In this document: in pieces, positions 45,771 to 56,445 of the stretch
Position numbering within the stretch: the stretch's first letter is position 1
How the letters are laid out: each line of letters begins with the position of its first letter
Source of the DNA: Hyparrhenia diplandra
Lineage: Eukaryota; Streptophyta; Magnoliopsida; Poales; Poaceae
Length of the DNA stretch: 64,000 nt
Direction of reading: 5' to 3'
Assembly: GCA_015847255.1 (NCBI GenBank)
Contig: JADLZK010002630.1
Location: 1-64,000, forward strand
The notes under the pieces: model-generated
The model's database searches: none
Told to the model about the DNA's origin: nothing
The model's input: the letters and a program-made list of their open reading frames with translations, nothing else
Position numbers and translations under genes: made by a program

Positions 45771-46264
45771 ATGGCTTAGTATGTGGTGTACCGAGGAAGG
45801 AGGGTTGGTATAACCAACTCATGGTTTATTGCTGCAAATTCAGTCAATGGGTACCCAAACAACTTCCACACCAAAGCTTTCCTAACAGGGAAGAGGCAGA
45901 AATCGCCTACTTGGAGTACACTCGGAGGTGACACAGTCCCATGTGTTGCCGTCTACTCTGAACAGGTGCCACCCGATCTCCATGTTCTGTCATAAACCAA
46001 CATCCTCCTCGGGTTGCACCTCGGCTGATCATGTTCCTATTTTGGACCATGCTCCTCCCCGGGTTGCTCATCGTGCACCACTACTTGCGGGAGCTCATCA
46101 TCGTGCACTTTTTGTGGTTGTTGGTTCCGTGTATGCACATTTGGTTTGTGGAGCTGTGCTTATTCTTCTTATTCTCGCTCGTCTTTGGTGCTAGTGATCG
46201 GGCTCCTTTGGGGCTAGTTGGGCCTGTTGGTGTTGTTGTTGTGGCCTTCTTTGTTGGGGGCTGA
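45771..46264 (+). pseudogene. RNase H1 N-terminal-like domain with hydrophobic C-terminus
   Basis: From TAT at 45780 the frame reads YVVYRGRRVGITNSW, then VNGYPNNFHTKAF. One frame over it continues EEAEIAYLEYTRR (to 45930). This is the pattern of the RNase H1 N-terminal hybrid-binding domain, also found in caulimovirus viroplasmins: an aromatic strand, the G-x-Y/T-x-SW turn, N/KGY..F and the closing REEAE-A-Y helix. After another shift comes GDTVPCVAVYSEQVPPDLHV. From 45989 the other frame reads VINQHPPRVAPRLIMFLFW and two or three strongly hydrophobic stretches to a stop at 46264, about 160 aa in all. The natural start may be ATG 45771, where codon three is TAG. No RNase H catalytic domain follows. 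Its location inside the transposon, oriented like the other two genes, suggests it is element-borne. Its role is unknown. Confidence 0.6.
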
Positions 46265-47193
46265 ACATTTGTTCTTTTGAACTAGACTACCGCCGCAATT
46301 GGCCTGTCCTTGTTCCGCCATCGATCAACTCAACAATCAACTCAATCTTGTTTTTATTTGGCCGATGATGCAAAATCTAGTGAACTCGGGTGGCTAGATT
46401 GTTTTGTTGTATTCAAGGTAGTCATCAAGGCATGGCATACCTCCCTCCCAAGCAACCGACCGGGTTACCACCTTTACGGATGGCTAGGAGGGGACGATGC
46501 CATGTCTCCATGGTCGCTTTTGAGCTTGAAAGTAGGTTGTCAATCTTTGAGGCCTGTCATTGTTCTTTGTTGCCCGATGATGACATTTGTGGTACCTATA
46601 ATGTAAGATAATGACTAGGTTATGTTGATGTTCATGTTGGGCTTGTGAGGAACCGGAAAGTTGAGGTGCAAATGTTGGTTTGGTTCTCATTTTGTTCATT
46701 GAATCATCGAAACTTACATGCCTCGGCTTTCTTAATGCTTGAGGTCGTAAGCTTTTTGATGATTTCATGCCCGAAATGATGTCGTTTTGGAACAATAGTT
46801 ATGCTTTCATCCTTAAGCTCCAAGCCTAAACATGAATTATGATCAAACCATTAAGTCCGAGGCAGACTTTGTTCATGCTTTTCATCGGTTTCAATGTGGC
46901 TGGCCGATCATTTGAATGTGAAAAACACGGGGTAAGCTCACCGGTTGGGTGAAGTGGTGACCGCTACCATTCATCCATGTTGTCCAAGTGAGCAACCAAA
47001 CCACGAAGTTCCGAGTACCACGCCATCCGGTTCAGCGGTTCATGGCAACCAAACAAACTTGTGCTCATCTGTCACGACGCAAATGCAGGGCAACCAAACA
47101 CGAGCTCGTGTACCACTCCATTAGGGACGAGGTGAGCACGACGCCTCGTTCGTCCGGGGACGGGCTTCGTTCGAGCAACCAATCACACCCTAT

Positions 47194-47952
47194 TATCTTT
47201 CGTTGATCAAGTACCCCAAGACCACGGGACCGCGCGCCCCGAGTTCGCGTCCACGGCTCCGCCTCGGATGCGATCACGTCCGCCTGTGGGGAGGTGCATC
47301 GCGTCCGCCCGATGGCCACGTGATCACGCCCGCCGTGGCTTTGCGGCGGTCACGCCCGCCCGTGGCCACATGATCACGTCCGCCTGTGGCCTGTGCGGTC
47401 ACGTCTGCATGGCTGAGATTGAGGCAATCACGAGCATCCTATTATTAGCACGGACCATTCCTATTATTAGCATGGACCATTCCTATTATTAGCACGACCG
47501 TGGGTGGAGAGTGCGAGGGGAGGTGAAGGTGTAAGAGGATTTGGTCGCACTTTTGATCTCACCCCTCAATTCTGATGAAGTTGTTTTGTGAGCCATCCAT
47601 ATTGATGGAGGGGCGATTTACGTGTCAGCGTTTTTCTTTGGGTGCATCAAGTTTGAGCCCCTCGGCGGGGATGTTTATTTGGGTGGCTTTAGTTTCATCA
47701 TAATTGTGTCCTTATAGTAGAGATGAGCATCACGGTTATCATGTTACACCTTACACTCCGCGGATGCTATGATATAGGAGAATTCCCACACTTCATCTTA
47801 AATATTTGCATTTGGCATTTGAGGCCAAAAGTTGAATTCCATTCAATGCACACATTAGGGGAGCTCACTATATCATAGGATTCGAAATCTTATTGTTTCT
47901 CAATCTCTAGTAAGCTTTAATTGTGTTGTCATCAATCACCAAAGGGGGATAT
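47194..47952 (+). repeat. Minisatellites and 3' end of a degraded Sirevirus
   Basis: 47265-47420 holds irregular repeats of GATCACGTCCGCC/GGTCACGCCCGCC with GTGGCC. 47437-47502 holds three 22-bp units (TCCTATTATTAGCACGGACC). From about 47620 the DNA resembles a retrotransposon 3' end and terminates in AAAGGGGGATAT (47941-47952), a polypurine tract directly before an LTR start. No intact gene is visible. Confidence 0.55.
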
Positions 47953-48018
47953 TGAAAGTGCATCTAGCCTTTTAGTTGGTTTTGGTTGATTGAATGGCAA
48001 CATAATTAAAGGTCTAGC
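47953..48018 (+). repeat. Truncated Sirevirus LTR start
   Basis: TGAAAGTGCATCTAGCC followed by TTTTGGTTGATTGAATGGC and AATTAAAGGTCTA matches the first 65 bp of the solo LTR at 48499. It then breaks off into unrelated sequence. With the polypurine tract just before it, this is the beginning of a 3' LTR whose remainder is lost or displaced. Confidence 0.65.
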
Positions 48019-48498
48019 CCTAGATTCTCCGCAGAGGTCGCCTAGTCGCCGTCGAGTCTCCTATTTGCCGTCGAGCCACCTCGTCGCCACCGCAGCGCGC
48101 CTCAATCCTAGAACGGAACAAACTTGATTTGGTTGGGGAACAAAAGAAAATCCCGAATCGAAACTGGAAAAGTGTGGCGAATAAGAAAATACAGGTGACC
48201 GCGATGCTCGCCTAGATCCATTTGCCGCCTAGGTCTCCCCGGTTGCCGCTAGGAGTGGCTCGTCACCTCCAAAATCGCCTCTCGAAGGCCGGAGGAAGAA
48301 GGGGCAACGAGAATTGGAGGTCTGTCGAAAGAGAGAGAAAGCGTGATTTCCAAAAATTCGAACAGTTACATCTCCCCCGTCTATATGACTAGTGGACCAT
48401 GACAACAAAGTTGGATGTGGGAGTGCACGATGAACCACAGTGCATGGATCATGGATTGACAGCAAGACGAGCATGCAATCCGTAGGACAAACAGATGC
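48019..48498. other. Unassigned sequence between two LTR starts
   Basis: Mixed composition, with GCCGTCGAG/GTCGCC repeats near 48030-48090. No domain or target duplication was found. It may be a captured gene fragment. Confidence 0.4.
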
Positions 48499-50573
48499 TA
48501 AAGTGTGCATCTAGCCCTTTAGATGGTTTTGGTTGATTCAATGACAACATAATTAAAGGTCTAACAAATTTGCTAAGTGTTGAATGACAAGTATATCCAA
48601 GGTTCAATAAGAAGGCAAACTTGATGGTATTCCACTTGGTGTTCAAATGAAAGCCAAAGTTATGTATTGTTGCATTGAAAGATTATGGAAACAATCTAGT
48701 TCAAGCAAAAGACAACAATACAAATGGAATCAATGAAATGGCTTATATGTTGTGGGATATCATAACATCATGTGAAAAACAAGCATGTTTGGCAAATGGC
48801 AAATGAAACATGAGTTGATGATCTTGGACTGGTCTTTAGAATGGCTTGCTTTCCATTAATAGAAGATTGAAGTAAGTATTTAGAGTGTCAAGCTAAAATG
48901 GATAGAATATAAGGAACGTGAATTGACTTGACCATATAGATGTTGATCCATGTATGTCTCTATGTGAGTCAAAGTAAAGCTTGATTGATCTCAACATTGC
49001 TATCTAAAAAGATATTCGAGCAAGGATCAACATATTGAAGAAATGGTTATTCAATGGATGCTTGATATGATGTGACTTGAGTATGGCTTGATAAGGTGAA
49101 AATAGCAAGGAAAGGGCTTCGAGGTACTAAGCGAAGGTGATGGGCAAACGACGGCTTGGGGTCCAGAGGTACCATGGCTAAGGTGAAGAAGAGAGTACCC
49201 GCATTGAGTCGAGGGTACTAATCAAGCTATGAGGAGTCATATTGTGTTAAGGATCAAATCTTTAGTGAAAGTGACTTGAAGCCATAAAGTTGAACTCATA
49301 TATCTTTGAAATGGTTCAAGTCACATGCTCAAAGCGTGTTTTCTCAAAGAAAGGAGACAAAGTTGATTGCAACCCCTTATGAAGCAATATTGAGAAGAAA
49401 TGATATATGAAGACATTGAAGACTCAAGTGGTTAAATTGGTGATATTCTCTTTATCTTGAATATAGGTATGTCGTACTATCAAGGGGGATGCAATACGAA
49501 TCATAGGCAAGTCTCAAGTGCTCAAACTAACCGAACCCAGGTGCTAACATGACAGAAAATATTTAGCACTGCACCTACCCTTGTTGATCTTGGACTTGTT
49601 CTCTACAGGGTTGGATAGCCATCGAAACAAGCTTTCCAGTTTGTCGAAGATCACTAAAAACGGAGTTCAGAGTAAAAAGTTATGGCGTTTTCTGTGAGGT
49701 AACCTGTGTTGTTTCTGGGAGTTGTAGCAGTGCCGCACCCATACTGAGACATAATGACTAGTTTTCGAATCCTAATGGCTAGTTTGAGTGGGGTGGCTAT
49801 ATATACCCATCTCACGCCTCCTGGTCGTGTTGCTGATTCTCCAGACCTCTCCCAACCTTTCCAAAACCATTTGAGAGTGTGAGTGTGGAGTGCTTAGTGC
49901 ATGAAAAAGAGTTAGGGCGATGTGATTAAGAGATTGAGAGCAGATTAGAGCAACCCTAACCTCGAGCATTTGTTGGGCTTCGTCAATCTTCGTTGCGCAT
50001 TCGTTACTCTTGGAGGTGAAGCCTCCTAGACGGCTAGGCGTCACCTGGCAAGCTCTCGTGCTTGTGATGAGCTGCAGGAAAAGTTTGTATTACCCCCATT
50101 GATCTAGTGAAAACCCCTCATCTCAAGAGTTCACTCTCTTGACTTGAGAACGAGGGCAAGACAAGCCTTGGTGGCGAGCTAATCCTTTTGTGGATACCTC
50201 AACAACGTAGACTTAGGCCACCCTTTGTGGCGACGCCGAACCACAGGAAAAATCTGTGTCTCCCATGTGCTCTTTACATTCTTGCATATATATTGTTGTG
50301 AGCTTGGATTTCGTCCCGATCTACTTTGTTGTTGAGTTCTAGGTAGTGTCAGTTGGTTTTTGTAATATACTTGTGTGTAGTAACCTGGAGATTCAACTTC
50401 GATCTAAGTTTTATTTGCTAGATTTCATACTGTTGTCCTACCCTCTCTGTTTGGTGTGGCAGTACCACGTGTTGTGCTAACAGCGGCTCGAGTTTATTTT
50501 ATATGTGCTTTTTATTAGGTACAGGCTTATTTAACCCCCTCTAGGCCATCTTCACGACATCAAGATCCTTACA
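48499..50573 (+). repeat. Solo LTR of a Sirevirus
   Basis: 2,075 bp from TAAAGTGTGCATCTAGCC (TG mutated to TA) to CAAGATCCTTACA. The end block CCCCCTCTAGGCCATC is typical of Sirevirus LTRs. Flanks GATGC (48494-48498) and AATGC (50574-50578) could be a 5-bp duplication with one change. A TATA-like CTATATATACCC lies at 49797. No internal domain follows it, so LTR-LTR recombination probably removed the rest. Confidence 0.65.
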
Positions 50574-50578
50574 AATGC

Positions 50579-51609
50579 ACGCATAGAAAGAAGTTAATAT
50601 TCTTTTATTGCAACAAAAGTGGATGTTGGTCAAAGCACAACTTCAAATCGGTGTTTTTTTTTTCAGACTGATCGAATAGGTAACTCGCTGGTAACGAACG
50701 GACTCGCTGGTAACGAACGGGGCACATGCATCGTTTGTGCTAATGGCCTGGCCTGCAATGCCGAGCGCTTCTGGGCCTGTCCAATGGCGTCTTGATTTCT
50801 ATGGAATCCGCCCCGTGAAATCACCATACTTTGTGGCATATGTGGACCAGCTGCAACTTGTTTGCGGCATCATGTGAGCTGCTCCGCGAAGCCCCGTTGG
50901 ACGATGGTTGTGACCTGCCTCTGCCGAAAATCCCATGACAACCCGCTCCTTGTCCAGGCCATCGACGTGCCGGCGGGGGCGGTGTCCATCGGCTGGGATC
51001 TCAGGGTGGTGTGGTGGGCGCGGAGGACGACGACGAGTTCATCTTCCCCGGCGGCGACTTCGTGGAGCGTAGGGTGCTGCATCAGGCCCTGGGTAGCGCG
51101 CGCGGCCGATGTCGCCGTCCACGCATGGCCCGGCGACGTCGTCCACGAAGTTGGAGCGCGCGGAGCCCGCAGGAGGCCGGACGACGACGAACACGCGCAT
51201 CCCTGGCCGCTGTGGTCCTGTCCGTTTCCTTTCCGGCTTGCCGCCCCGGGTCGTGGACAGCCACAAACCCGACCCCGGCCGTCGCTTTCGTTCCAAAGCA
51301 GAAGAGGAGGATGAGAGATTGAATTGATCGATCACTCGTAGCCCAACGTTCTCAATCCCATCCCAACCCAAACCCAACCCCATCCTCGCTCGCTGCCGAT
51401 AATCTGTGGCCACACTTGCATCGCTCGCTCTCGTTCAGTAGCTCACATTACATCCCGACAAATGGAGTCTCGGTCGTCATCACCTTGCCTAGCCTCCTCC
51501 TCCGTCTGCTCAGGATGAGGCGGCAGCACATCAGTCGGCAAGAGGAACCCCAAACGCTGCCGCCGCTTCTTCTTCTTCCTCCTCTTCTTCACCCCACGAG
51601 CTCCACTCC
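50579..51609. promoter_or_regulatory. Upstream region of PLGG1 copy 2
   Basis: From about 50740 it shares patches with the region upstream of copy 1, up to the transit-peptide start. A direct repeat, ACTCGCTGGTAACGAACGG, occurs twice at 50682-50719. The GC-rich 50930-51260 part gives overlapping open frames on both strands without a domain; I do not call a gene there. Confidence 0.45.
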
Positions 51610-54600
51610 ATGTCGTCCATGGCCGCCGCCACCGCCATGATTGGGATTACAAGTTTAGGTTGCCGCCGACACGACCCGCTCTCCTCCCTTCCCCGCGCCA
51701 CGTCGTCGGCCGCTCGCTCCTGTGCGCTTCCTCCTCGACGCCGGCGATGCAGACAGCAGCTGCTCACTCCCCGTTCTTCTTCCTCGGCGTCTCCGCGCCG
51801 GGTCATCATCCGACCAACAGCAGCACTGAAGCGCATCCCTGCCGGAGACACAAGCTTCGTGGGTCCAGCCAACAATGACGCCGCCACGCTTAACGGATCA
51901 TCGTCGTCCGACCTTCGCGGCAGCCTGATCGTCCCCAACTCCACCGCTAGCACCGGACACGCCACTGCTTCATCAGGAGTGCTGCCCGCCGTACGTGAGA
52001 AGACGTTCTTTCCATCTTTTTTATATTATTATATTATTGAAATTCACATCTATTCCTCTCTATCTTCTACAGTAGAATTTAAACATTTCGATGCATCCAC
52101 GCAACAACGAAACTGTTGAAGGCACGCGACTCCCGTCACCCCCGCCGCCGCCGCACCGCCGCCGGCTGCACTCCGCCGCCCGTAGCCTCCCCACCTCAGC
52201 CCAGCAGATCCGAACTCCCCTCCTCAAGGCCGTCAGCTCGAGCCCCGGCTCGTCCCGTCGGCCCTGGGGCCGGGGAGATCGGGTCGCCCTCTCCGGAACT
52301 CCGCTCCGCCGCCGCCGTCCTCTCCGGGCGCGCGCAGCCCGGCTGCCCGTCACCCGCGCGACTCACGGTCAGCCCCAGCCCCCACCGTCCGCCCTAGGCT
52401 CGCTGCCGCGCCGGCAGGCCGCCGAGGGGGCCGGCCGCAATCCGCAGGGAGAAAGCGGGCGGCAGTTTTTTGGGGCGTTGAAGAACACCTTGGGCCGCCA
52501 GCAACGCAGCAATCTTCACCTTGCTGGCCCCGCCGCCCTTCGATGTGAGGAGCCTCGGTTCAAGCGCCGCCAGCGGGCGGTGGCGAGCACCGGCCACTTT
52601 CGTCCCCTTCAGCGGTGGAGTTTTTTCCTTCTCAAGCAGCTCCTCCATCAACAAGCTTCTCTTTCGGGCGACGGACCTGCCCCGGAAGTGAGAAAGCACC
52701 ATGTCGTCGTCTCCGAAAGCTACTCCCCCGTGCAGCAGGCTCGTGTGGAAGGGCGCTCCCTCAACACATCTTCATCGCCGTCTCCGTCACTTTCGGGACA
52801 CGGTCGAGGAGAAGAGTCTCGCCTTCAAGAGGTGGGCTCGAGGTCGATGCTACCGTTGTCTTGCCCGCGACCATCAAGTTAGGTCTGTCGCGACTCCTTT
52901 CGGCCGCATTCGTTGCGGCGTCCCGGGCATAGAGAGCGGCAATGCCGTTCGGCATGGTCGGAGTTGGGCAGATGTTGTTGCCATGCCTCCATCGACGAGC
53001 CCCGTGCTTCATCACCGCCAGAGACTACGCCCACGCACCCGGGCGGCGGGCGGGAGGACCATTGCGGCTCGTCACCGGACCGACAGCTTTTCGGTTCGCA
53101 TGATAAAGATGACGAGCTTGTTTGTCGCGAATCTGTTGTTATGTCTCTCCCGCCGGCGACTTCGACCCTCCAATCTATGCTTGCACCTCGTGGTGGAGTC
53201 CTTGCGGCGGACTTGTTGGAGTCATTGCGATCGGACCTCGATCGTTTGATTGCGGTTCGTATGGAGGGCGGCACGCCCCTCGGGGAGGAGGCTTCAACCA
53301 TCAAGCTTTGGCTAGCTCATTATAGCCAACCATTTGGAGTGTGTGGAGCCACGTGCTGATTCTTCTATTGTGCCCGAGCTATTTGGTCCATGTTCTCCAG
53401 TTCGATGACGCCGACACCCGATCATGGCTTTCCTCGCGGCGGCTTGCATGCTGTCGATTCCTTGTGTGAGGACACTAGTGCGAGATAGTGCAGACCCCAC
53501 TCTTGGCAAGATGCCCATAGAGGTGACTACCACAGAGATTCACCAAGAGGTGACTAGCACAGAGATTCACCAAAAGACAACCACGGAGCAAGCTAGCGAG
53601 GTGTTCACGGGGACCTTGACGGAACAGGAGGTCACCTCTATTGAGGATGTTGTTTTGGTGGAGGACGCATCTGTTGATGAGGAAGTCGTCTCTAATGCTC
53701 AGGTGGCTGAACCTATCCTTCTCACAACAGAAGACCGCCCTCTCCATTCCACGACCGAGGTCAACATTGAAGAGCCCGAGGGGAGGATCCATCTATGGAG
53801 ATAACGTCTCCTCCGGGACCCTAGACCTAGGGAGGGAGAGGACCTCACATGCCCTCCAATACAAGCCACGACAACAAGACATCACATTTGTGAGTCCTAT
53901 GAAAGGTCATCGGTCGATGTGGAGCGACCGCGACTAGGATGGAGCGGGACGTGGTGTGTCCTCCAAGTACACTCCTCTTCGCCACCTCCCCGTGATATCA
54001 AGTCGTCATCGTCGACGCAAGTCCTATGATAAGTCTTCGCTTCGCAGAAGTGGCCGTCTTGCTCGGCGTGGTGTGTTAGGGGATTTGGGCATTGTTGGGA
54101 AGGATGGGAAGCTCGATGACGATGCAATTCAAGAAGTCGTGGTCTTTTTGAAGGATCTGTTGCCGCCGGGACACCCTCAATTCTTTGATGGGTTTAAAGG
54201 GTCCATATACGGAACCTTGTGGCGGAAGTCGCTTTGCCTCTTCGTAATATGTTGTAGGGTTTTTTCTTGTTGTCGTTGTCGTTAGGCTGTTGTTGGTAGT
54301 CGTCTTTGTTGTCTTCAGTGGTTTCTTTCTTGCTGGTTTGTGGTCTTTTAGTTGTTGTATTGTTGTGCTCAGTCCGAGCTTACCTTCTTTTAATATAATC
54401 GGCAGCTCTCCGCTTTGATTCGTTTTCAAAAAAAAAAAAAAAAAAACATTTCGATGCGTGTGTACATGCAGATTGTTGGGGTGGCACATCTGGCTGTGTC
54501 GCTGGGCGCTATGCTCGTCGCCGACAAGTTCCTCAAGAAGGCATTCGTGGCCGCGTCCATCAAGTTCCCAAGCGCCCTCTTCGGCATGTTCTGTGTCTTC

Positions 54601-56445
54601 TCCGTGCTAGTCGTCTTGGACACAGTCGCGCCTCCTCTCGCCAAGGCGTTCATGAACTTCTTCGAGCCTGCCACAATGTTCATCAAGAGGTGGCTGCCCG
54701 TGTTCTACGTCCCGACGCTGGTCGTGTTTCCGCTCGCCATCAGGGAAATCCCAGCGGCTTCAGCACTCAAGATTTTTGCAATCACTTGTATGTATCACAT
54801 TCTTCTTTCATTCATTGTTTCTCTTCACAGCGATAATATGATGGGACAACTTAAACTTGAATTTGGTTTCAGTTGGTGGCTGGTTTGCTACCCTCACGGT
54901 TGCAGGATACACAGTGTTAGCTGTGAGAAATCTTGTGAAGACAGAGCTTATTCCAGATACAGAGCCCGTGAGCAAGCCAGCGCCATTTTCGACATCGGAA
55001 ATCTTGTCATGGACGGCTCTATTCGTTGCATCATTTGGTGTTGCATATTTCAATCCCACGGCACTTGGTACCACAGCAAAAACATGCCTTCCGTTCCTGC
55101 TTGCTGCTAATGTGCTGGGATACATGGTTGGTTCTGGGTAAATATATATGCCTTCCTATATAAACTCGATCAATATGATCCAAAGTATGCAAACAGTTTA
55201 TTCAATTTTGTCTGATGATCTGGGTTTTTTTTTTTCCAGGTTACCAGCTGGTGTCAAGAAAGTGTTGCATCCAGTCATCTCCTGCGCACTTGCTGCAGAT
55301 TTCGCGGCAGCAGCATATGGGTACCTCTCCGGGTCTGGATTTGAAGCTGCACTAGGTCCATAAGCTATAAACCCCAATATATAGTCCTACAATTAGTCGC
55401 CTTAATACAAAGAAAACCTTTTGCGTATTCGAAAAAAAAAAAAAAATAACCTGAAAGCGTTAGCGCGGGAGTAACTGTTACACATGATATCACTGTGCTC
55501 TCATAAAAAAGTGCTTGTCCAGGTGATTACCTCACAAAGGTGGCCTCAAATCCTGGAGCCGGTGACATACTAATGAGTTTCCTTGGGTCTGTGATCATAT
55601 CATTTGCATTCTCGATATTCAAACAGAGAAAGGTACTACTGCACATGGTTATCTTCTGACATCGTTTCGGTTGAAGCTTTGTTCCTCTGCAAATGTCTCT
55701 TATCTGATCGTCAACTTGTTCATGCTCCTGAGCCCTGATTTCAGCTTGTAAAGAGGCACGCAGTAGAGATTTTCACATCAGTTGCCATTGGAGCTACATT
55801 CTCTCTGTACTCAACCGCTATCATAGGGCGCCTGGTTGGGCTAGAGCCATCGTTGACCATATCCATGTTGCCAAGGTGTATTACTCTGGCGCTGGCTTTG
55901 AGCATAGTATCTTTCTTTGAAGGTAAATCTTGGCAGCCCATCCTCCTGTGGATTTTTTTGGGTTATCATGATAAAAGCTTGTGTCTTTGACACGATTCCT
56001 TAGTGTTAAATCTTCCAGCTATGTGCTTTGAGGTAATTTTCTGAGGGGCACTGATGGCTCATGGTTTCTTGTGGTTCAGGAGTAAACCCTTCAGTAACTG
56101 CTGTCGTGGTTGTCCTTACCGGACTCCTAGGTGCGAATTTTGTGCTAGCAGCTATGGAGAAACTTGGTCTGAAGGACCCCATCTCCAGAGGAATAGGAAC
56201 AGCTGCCAGGTAATTTGGGCGTCATTCAGTCGTTCTTCATTTGTGAGCATGATTAGGCCCTGACTGAATGTAATCTTGCTTGGCTAATGTGTAGTGCTCA
56301 AGGACTGGGAACAGCAGCACTGTCAGCCAAGGAACCTGAAGCACTCCCTTTCTGCGCCATCTCTTATAGTTTCACGGGAATCTTTGGCACGCTGATTTGC
56401 TCGATTCCAGCAGTCAGGCAAAGCTTGATATTCATAGCTGGTTAA
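51610..56445 (+). CDS. PLGG1: Plastidal glycolate/glycerate translocator, copy 2
   Basis: Same family and predicted role as copy 1: exchange of glycolate and glycerate across the chloroplast envelope in photorespiration. Exons 51610-51990, 54472-54787, 54873-55137, 55240-55355, 55523-55632, 55745-55922, 56080-56209 and 56295-56445 join in one open frame of 548 codons. Exons 2-8 have exactly the lengths of copy 1. The start is MSSMAAATAM; a second Met at 51619 corresponds to copy 1's start. The transit peptide is Ser/Arg-rich with few acids. Hydrophobic segments include SIKFPSALFGMFCVFSVLVV, VASFGVAYFNPTALGTTA and the ending TAALSAKEPEALPF..FIAG*. Intron 1 is 2.48 kb because of a LINE insertion; copy 1's is 79 bp. 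This copy looks fully coding. Confidence 0.93.
52095..54443 (+). mobile_element. LINE (L1-like) insertion in PLGG1 copy 2 intron 1
   Basis: 2.35 kb flanked by a perfect 14-bp target duplication, AAACATTTCGATGC (52081-52094 and 54444-54457), and ending in a run of about 19 A residues that merges with the duplication. The 3' UTR is T/G-rich and includes TTTTAATATAATCGGCAGC. These are target-primed reverse transcription hallmarks. Only an ORF1-like gene is present; there is no endonuclease or reverse transcriptase, so it was mobilised in trans or is internally deleted. It lies in the same orientation as the host gene. Confidence 0.85.
52701..54285 (+). pseudogene. LINE ORF1-like gene with zinc knuckles
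   Basis: The start Met is at 52701 (MSSSPKATPP). FKRWARGRCYRCLARDH (near 52845) is the first half of a CCHC knuckle. In a shifted frame, CGVPG/RRPGHRERQCR (near 52915) is the second. This arrangement is typical of plant L1 ORF1 proteins, which bind element RNA. Further pieces in several frames (53424-53804, 53956-54285) give a Thr/Glu-rich linker and a C-terminus containing LARRGVLGDLGIVGKDGKLD. The GC-rich 52100-52650 segment is probably the 5' UTR. Multiple frame changes make it non-coding. Confidence 0.65.

Larger units (their letters stand above)
40778..47190 (+). mobile_element. PIF/Harbinger transposon with three coding regions
   Basis: A 6.4-kb DNA transposon. The left end GGGTGCGATTGGTTGCTCGA and the reverse complement of the right end GGGTGTGATTGGTTGCTCGA are inverted repeats, with weaker pairing beyond. 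TAT flanks both sides (40775-40777, 47191-47193), a 3-bp duplication as expected for this superfamily, although TTA/TAA is commoner. Within it are the DDE transposase (41.7-43.0 kb), the Myb/SANT-like partner protein (43.2-44.3 kb) and an RNase H1 N-terminal-like hydrophobic protein (45.8-46.3 kb). Direct repeats and a GC-rich leader fill the rest. Both standard proteins are needed for transposition in this superfamily; the transposase is frame-broken here. Confidence 0.85.

Noticed and set aside
45771..46264. Integrated caulimovirus viroplasmin
   Set aside because: The domain type is shared with viroplasmins, but no other viral gene is nearby, the protein ends in hydrophobic segments and it lies inside PIF/Harbinger TIRs.
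50862..51414. Overlapping open frames on both strands upstream of PLGG1 copy 2
   Set aside because: GC-rich DNA keeps all frames open. There is no domain, and part of the sequence is shared with the copy 1 upstream region as a non-coding leader.
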